A DNA stretch of 64,000 bases from Myxocyprinus asiaticus (Eukaryota; Chordata; Actinopteri; Cypriniformes; Catostomidae), in the NCBI RefSeq assembly GCF_019703515.2, contig NC_059362.1, forward strand, positions 46,408,592 to 46,472,591, written 5' to 3'. The translations under genes were made by a program, and so were the position numbers. Of this stretch, positions 1 through 64,000 are shown one piece after another. The notes beneath the pieces were generated by a model. The model saw nothing but the letters and a program-made list of their open reading frames with translations. It was not told the DNA's origin and ran no database searches. Each line of letters starts with the position of its first letter. Position 1 is the stretch's first letter.

Positions 1-1
1 A

Positions 2-340
2 TCTCCACCTGTTGCATCCCGTATTCAATTTAAGATACTCCTTCTAACATTTAAGGTGTTAAACGGACTTGCTCCGGTTTATTTGTCTGATCTACTTCAC
101 CTTTATTTACCTGTTAGATCTTCTGAACTTGGCCTTTTGTCTGTTCTTAGATCTCGATTGTCCACTGTAGGTGGAAAGTCATTCTGTGTTGTTGCTCCTA
201 AGCTATGGAACGCATTACCTCTTACTCTTCCTAATATTACTAACTTACTCTTTTGTGTCTCTTCAGTGGCTGTTATCTGTCTGGCAGCACAGAGATTTAA
301 TCTTTTTAAATTAATTACATTTCTGATGGTAAATGGGTAG
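2..340 (+). pseudogene. C-terminal fragment of a CR1/L2-type LINE reverse-transcriptase protein
   Basis: An open frame from the window edge to the stop at 338-340 reads RIQFKILLLTFKVLNGLAPV and later [20 protein letters not shown]. This is the tail found at the C-terminus of many fish non-LTR (CR1/L2 group) polymerases. The fragment is cut by the window at its 5' side and runs into a GGAA repeat at its 3' side, so it is a truncated copy and not a host gene. Confidence 0.75.
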
Positions 341-460
341 AAAGGACAGAAGGAAAGGAAGAAGAGTAGAAAGAAAGAAAGAAAGGAAGGAAGGAAGGAA
401 GGAAGAAGGGAGGAAGGAAAAGAAGAAGAATCGGGTAAAGGAGGAAGGAAGGAAGGAATG
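338..460 (+). repeat. GGAA/GAAA microsatellite
   Basis: A purine-only tract with GAAA and GGAA units follows the LINE tail directly. Such repeats often sit at the 3' end of a LINE copy or grow from its tail. Confidence 0.85.
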
Positions 461-513
461 AACGAACTGATGTGTGTGTTTTCTGGTTTAGTTGAGTTGC
501 ACCATTCTGGGCA

Positions 514-738
514 GACACACACAGAGACACACACAGAGACACACACAGAGACACACACAGAGACACACACAGACACACACACAGACACAGACACACACAC
601 GGAGAGACACAGACATACAGACACACACACACAGACACACACACACACACACACACACAGATACACACACAGACACACACATGGAGAGACACAGACACAC
701 ATACAGACAGACAGACAGACACATACAGACAGATACAG

Positions 739-769
<31 letters not shown>

Positions 770-1155
770 TACACACACTGACAGACACACACACAGAATT
801 ATGGGGACACTAGAAAAGTCATCATAAACCACATTTATAGCATAATAACCTTGTAATTACCAGTTTGTAACCTAAAAAAAGTCCTTGTAAACCACTTAAA
901 CCTACGCACACACACTCACACACACTCACACACACACACACACACACACACACTGACAGACACACACTGACAGACACACACACAGAATTATGGGGACACT
1001 AGAAAAGTCATCATAAACCACATTTATAGCATAATATCCTTGTAATTACCAGTTTGTAACCTAAAAAAAGTCCTTGTAAAGCACTTAAAGCTGCACACTC
1101 ACACACACTCACACACACACATACAGACAGACAGACAGGAACACTCACACACACA

Positions 1156-1190
<35 letters not shown>

Positions 1191-1247
1191 ACAGACACAC
1201 ACACACACACACACATACAGACAGACAGACAGACACACTCACGCACA

Positions 1248-1284
<37 letters not shown>

Positions 1285-1288
1285 ACAG

Positions 1289-1321
<33 letters not shown>

Positions 1322-1395
1322 GACAGACAGACAGACACACTCACACACACACACACTGACAGACACAGACACACACACACACACACACACACACA
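514..1395 (+). repeat. CA/CAGA microsatellite block with an internal duplicated segment
   Basis: Long runs of CA mixed with CAGA and ACACTC units fill 514-802 and 904-1395. The non-repetitive stretch after them is duplicated: about 778-895 recurs at about 967-1085, offset 189 bases, including CAGAATTATGGGG. All long open frames here are Cys/Val- or Thr/His-rich artefacts of the repeat. Confidence 0.9.
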
Positions 1396-1989
1396 GCTAA
1401 TAGAATCTGCTCTCAGAACGATAGACTCATGTCAGACTGAATCTTGCAGGTCAAATGAGGTGTGAGCATGACTGTGGTCTGGAGTTGACAGGTAGGACAA
1501 CGCTGTGAGAAAATAGGTGAAAATTTTGAAAGACTGACTTCCTCTGACACAGACACAAGTGAAATCTCAGGTTTTGGTTGGGTTAGTTATCAAAATTACA
1601 TCTTATGCAACCTTGTGCGACAGTCATCAACACGGAAGGAAAAGGCATATTGTGAAAATAATAATAAATTGAAATTTGGTTTCATCAGAAGCTTGATATG
1701 TGTCATATATTTGTCATAATAGATTTAATAGATGTTTGTCTGCTGAGAAATGCAGCAGTCACTCAGCAGTCACGAAAACAGACGGCAGAGATGCACGACA
1801 TGTTATTGCGTTGGAACGTTTGATTATACCCTTACGTATGGTCATTAGAGTAATGTGTTTGCCTTAAACATGCTGTTACAAGTCCTATGGATTTGGTTTA
1901 AATCATCAGCCGCTGGAGAAAACGCTTAAGTTGTTTACTGCATGATTAAGCATATTAGATGACAAAACTGTGACTGATATTAATTTAAG
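1396..1989. other. Intron sequence, nothing recognised
   Basis: Ordinary AT-leaning sequence of fig4 upstream intron. I see no exon-like frame joining to the fig4 series, no inverted repeat and no RNA gene. Confidence 0.5.
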
Positions 1990-3535
1990 ATTGAAGGAAG
2001 GAAGGAATAAAAGATGAAAGGGAGAAGGACAGGATAGGTCGATGAAAGAAGGAAGAAAGCAAGAAAGAGGAGAAAAGGGAAAAAAATGAAAGGAAGGAAG
2101 AAACAGGGAAAGGAATGAAAAAGAAAGGGGAAGGAGGAAATGAAGAGGGAAAGAAAGGAGGGAGGAGGAGAAAAGTAAAAAAGAAGATGGAAAGGAATAA
2201 AGAAAGAAAGGGGAAGGAGGAAATGAAGAGGGAAAGGAAAAAGAAAAAAGAAAGGAAGGAAAAGAGGAGTAAACAGGCAAAGGAAGAAAGGGAAAGGAGG
2301 AAGAAGTGAAAGAAGAAGCAAGCAAGAAAGATGAAATGAAGAAGGAAAGCAAGGAGAGAAGAGGGAAAGAAAAAAGGGAAAGGAAGGAAGAGAAAAGGAA
2401 GAAACAGGGAAATGTAGAAAAGGGGAGGAGAAAAGAAAGAAGGAAATGAAGAGGGAAAGGAAGGGGGAAGAGGAAAAAAGGGAAAAAATAGCAAAAATGG
2501 AAGGAAGAAACAGGGAAAGGAATAAAGAAAGAAAGGGGAAGGAGGAAATGAAACAAGAATGGAAGATGATAATACGAAGGAAAGAAAGTAGGGAAAAGGG
2601 AAAATAAAAAGGGAAAGAAAGGATGGAAGAGGAAAAGAAGAAGGAAATTGAGAGGGAAAGGAGGGAAGAAGTGAAAGAAGAAAAGAAGCAAGAAAGAAAG
2701 ATGAAAAGGAGGAGGAAAGAGAGGGGGAAGAGGAAAAAAGGAAAAAAATAGCAAAAAAGGAAGGAAGAAACAGGGAAAGGAATGAAGGAAGAAAGGGGAA
2801 GGAGGAAATGAAAAAGTGAAAGAAAGGAGGGAAGAGGAGAAAAAAGAAAAAAGGAAGGAAGAGGAAAGAAAAAACAAAAAGGAAGGAAGAAACAGGGAAA
2901 GGAATAAAGAAAGAAAGGGGAAGGAGGAAATGAAGATGGAAAGAAAAAAGGGAAAGGAAGGAAGAGAAAAGGAAGAAACAGGGAAATGTAGAAAAGGGGA
3001 GGAGGAAAGGAAGAAGGAAATGAAGAGGGAAAGGAAGGACGAAGCGAAAGAAGAAAAGAAGCAAGAAAGAAAGATGAAAAGAAGAAGGAAAGAAAGGGGG
3101 AAGAGGAAAAAAGGGAAAAAATAGCAAAAAAGGAAGCTAGAAACAGGGAAAGGAATAAAGAAAGAAAGGGGAAGGAGGAAATGAAGAGGGAAAGAAAGGA
3201 GGGAAGAGGAGAAAAGGGAAAAAATAGCAAAAAAGGAAGGAAGAAACAGGGAAAGGAATAAAGAAAGAAAGGGGAAGGAGGAAATGAAGAGGGAAAGGAA
3301 AAAGAAAAAAGGAAGGAAGAAACGGGTATGTAGAAAAGGGGAGGAGGAAAGGAAGAAGTGAAAGAAGAAAGGAAGGAAGCAAGAAAGAAGGAAATGAAGA
3401 GGGAAAGGAAGGATGAAGTAAAAGAAGAAAAGAAGCAAGAAAGAAAGATGAAAAAAGAAGGAAAGAAATGGGGAAGAGGAAGAAAGGAAGGAAGAAGCAA
3501 GAAAGGGGAAAAGAAAAAGGAAAGAAAGGAAGGAA
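1990..3535 (+). repeat. 1.5-kb polypurine (GGAA/GAAA) tandem repeat
   Basis: The + strand is almost entirely A and G for about 1550 bases. A longer phrase (AAACAGGGAAAGGAATAAAG and a following GGGGAAGGAGGAAATGAAGA) recurs at about 2102, 2510, 2769, 2890, 3142 and 3246, so the tract is a diverged minisatellite and not a simple microsatellite. Long minus-strand Phe/Leu/Ser frames are by-products. Confidence 0.9.
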
Positions 3536-61804
<58,269 letters not shown>

Positions 61805-62724
61805 GTAAGTTTGCAATATTTACTGTAATTCGATACGTGTGCTGCCCTCCTTTCTGTTTTTGCTGTGTCACACACCCTTTACTGTTAATTAGGTGTAAAG
61901 TTTAAACTACAAAACAACTCAAACACAGTGTATATCAACACACACTGATTTACACGGTCAGAGACCCTCTCCAATGGAAAAGCAATTCACTCTTTCACAC
62001 ACGTTTGCCTCTTAACACTCATGTTGTGTAGCATGTGAATATTTACCCTTGCAAGCAGCACCTGTCTGCAGTTTTCCAGGTGTGAAATTGAATCTCATTG
62101 ATCTTTATTTACAAGGGTCATTTATGGGGAAACGGGAAGGGTCAGTTGTCATGGCTTGTGTCCTGAGCTCATAGGTCGACCTTATGTACTTGAAAACATG
62201 TTGATTTGTGCATAGATATGCATTTATAATGTGAATTTTTAGATACACAACGCCTCTCTTGTTTGTGTGTTTGAGCAGTGTTGTGAGAGCTACTTTGAAA
62301 CTTTAGCTTAAACTTTAGTAGTTAAAGCTACAGTGTAGTTAGTTGTTAGTTAGGGGCCGTTCACACTGAATGTGTTTTGGCATCCTCTAGTAAAAAACTA
62401 GAGGCTAAACGGATGTCTTTGACCGTCGCTGTTTTTTAACGTCTTGCGTATGAGCGCCATGCTTTTTAGATGCCGTGTCAATTTGAAAGAACATAATTAA
62501 CTACATTGAACTGACTTAAGGGGGCAATATCTTTTTAATTTAAAAACATTAGAGGATATCATTTGTTTCTACAATAAGTGCAGTATTTATCTGGCACATA
62601 AACAAAGAGTTAATCAGTAAAATGTAAACTAAATAAAACTAATAAACAATAAAAAAACTAATTTATTTAACCGAGTTAAATAGTGACAAACAGCAGCATT
62701 TAGCAGCATAGAACCGTCTGAACT
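61805..62724. other. Start of the last intron, mostly unassigned
   Basis: I looked for the next fig4 exon here and found none. A short GCTACTTTGAAACTTTAG repeat lies near 62290-62345, similar to 11850. Confidence 0.5.
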
Positions 62725-64000
62725 AACTGATTCATTCAAATTAACTGATGAAATGTTTTTTTTAACTGTCCAGACAAACTGATTCATTCAAATTAATTGC
62801 TGAATCGGTGTTGAACATGTTCATTTACACGAAACATCCGAACGAACTGATTCATTCAAATGAATTGTTCAATTGGTTCATTTTCCTGAACTGTCCAAAT
62901 GAATTAATTGCTGAATTGGTTTTCAAAGCTTTTAATTTGCACGAAAGTCCAGGCAAACTGATTCATTCAAATAATTTGTTGAATTATTTTTTAAAGTGGT
63001 TCATTTATACAAACCGTCCAAATGAACTGATTCATTTAAATTATTTTTTAAAATAGTTTTTGAACCTGTTCATTTACACAAACCGTCCGAATGAACTGAT
63101 TCATTCAAATGATTTATTGAATTGGTTTTTGAAGCGGTTCATTTACACAAGCCGTCCGAATGAACTGATTCATTCAAATGATTTATTGAATTGGTTTTTG
63201 AAGCGGTTCATTTACACAAACCGTCCGAATGAACTGATTAATTCAAATGAATTATTGAATTTGTTCATTTATAAGAACTGTCTGAACGAACTGATTAATT
63301 CAGATTAATTGTTTAATTGTTTTTGATCAGGTTCATTTACACAAACTGTCCAAATGAACTGATTTATTTAAATGCATTGTTGAATCGGTTTTGAACCGAT
63401 TCATTTACATGAACCATCCAGGCAAACTGATTTATTTAAATGATTTGTTGAATCGGTTTTGAACCGGTTCATTTAATTAAACCGTCCGAATGAACTGATT
63501 AGTTCTAATTAATTGTTGAATTGTTTTTTTGTTCCGGTTAATTTACACAAACTGCCCAAATGAACGGATTCTTTTAAATGATTTGTTGAATCTGTTTTGA
63601 ACCGGTTCATTTACATGAACCGTCCAGACAAACTGATTAATTCAAATGAATTGCTGAATCAGTTTTTGGACCGGTTCATTTACACAAACCGTCTGGAAGA
63701 ATTGAACATTTTCTTGAACTGTCCAAATGAACTGATTAATTCAGATGAATTATTGAATTGGTTCATTTATAAGAGCCGTCTGAATGAGCTGATTCATTCA
63801 AATTAATTGCTGAATTGGTTTTTGAATATGTTCATTTACATGAAATGTCCGAACAAAGTGATTCATTCAAATGAATTGTTCAATTGGTTCATTTTCCTGA
63901 ACTGTCCAAATGAATTAATTGCTGAATTGGTTTTCAAAGATTTTAATTTACACGAAACTCCAGGCAAACTGATTCATTCAAATAATTAGTTGAATTATTT
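62725..64000 (+). repeat. 69-bp minisatellite, continuing past the window
   Basis: Units contain GAACTGATTCATTCAAATGA, then TTGAATTGG and TTCATTTACACAAACCGTCC. Successive copies near 63093, 63162 and 63231 are exactly 69 bases apart; others vary. About 62819-63000 recurs at 63830-64000, an offset of 1011. Because 69 is a multiple of three, long in-frame open stretches appear, but there is no sign of a gene. Confidence 0.9.

Noticed and set aside
103..1392. Long frames rich in Cys/Val or Thr/His on both strands
   Set aside because: They come entirely from CA/CAGA microsatellites and overlap in many frames at once.
61805..64000. Next fig4 exon
   Set aside because: I searched for the acidic Ser/Glu-rich region expected after SVL and found no frame with suitable splice sites.

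Overview
The window is vertebrate genomic DNA, and its repeat content points to a teleost fish, most likely an otophysan or cyprinid-type genome. It holds long CA, GA and TA microsatellites, Tc1-like elements, tRNA-headed SINEs, many short inverted-repeat elements of the kind common in fish, and large, repeat-filled introns. No prokaryotic gene organisation is present. The species call is inference; the gene identity is not.

One protein-coding gene spans almost the whole window on the + strand: FIG4 (Sac3), the SAC-domain phosphoinositide 5-phosphatase of the PIKfyve-VAC14-FIG4 complex. Sixteen consecutive internal exons between 3942 and 61804 can be joined through canonical GT-AG sites, with every split codon restored. 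They give about 629 residues without a stop or frameshift. They correspond to roughly residues 97 to 740 of the 907-residue human protein and include the whole catalytic core, with the CX5RT motif at 38994-39017. The first coding exons lie upstream of base 1 and the C-terminal exons beyond base 64000.

Only 1.9 kb of the 64 kb is coding. The rest is intron, and much of it is layered mobile elements. 1-3941: a LINE reverse-transcriptase tail, CA/CAGA microsatellites and a 1.5-kb polypurine tract. 4099-10039: a SINE, an AT-rich tract and a T/G-rich tandem-repeat intron containing decayed copies of the neighbouring exon end. 11609-17216: a piggyBac-like element and an inverted-repeat element carrying a degenerate TTAGGG minisatellite. 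17380-22660: a broken Tc1 element and a SINE. 22759-34203: a TRIM-like LTR element, a second piggyBac-like element split by a hAT-like insertion, a SINE, and a nest ending in a broken LINE. 34338-41813: inverted-repeat elements, a SINE and a second TRIM. 41981-55184 (13 kb): a Tc1 copy and two related TTAA-flanked elements placed inside copies of one dispersed repeat, then a 62-bp satellite with a 310-bp higher-order unit. 55324-64000: a 0.74-kb tandem duplication, a hAT MITE with perfect target duplication, three SINEs, and a 69-bp minisatellite running off the window.

I found no new gene system. The best signals are structural: several insertions whose empty sites are present elsewhere in the same window, two small LTR elements with readable primer-binding and polypurine sites, inverted repeats bracketing FIG4 exons, and exon-end fragments duplicated into the adjacent intron.
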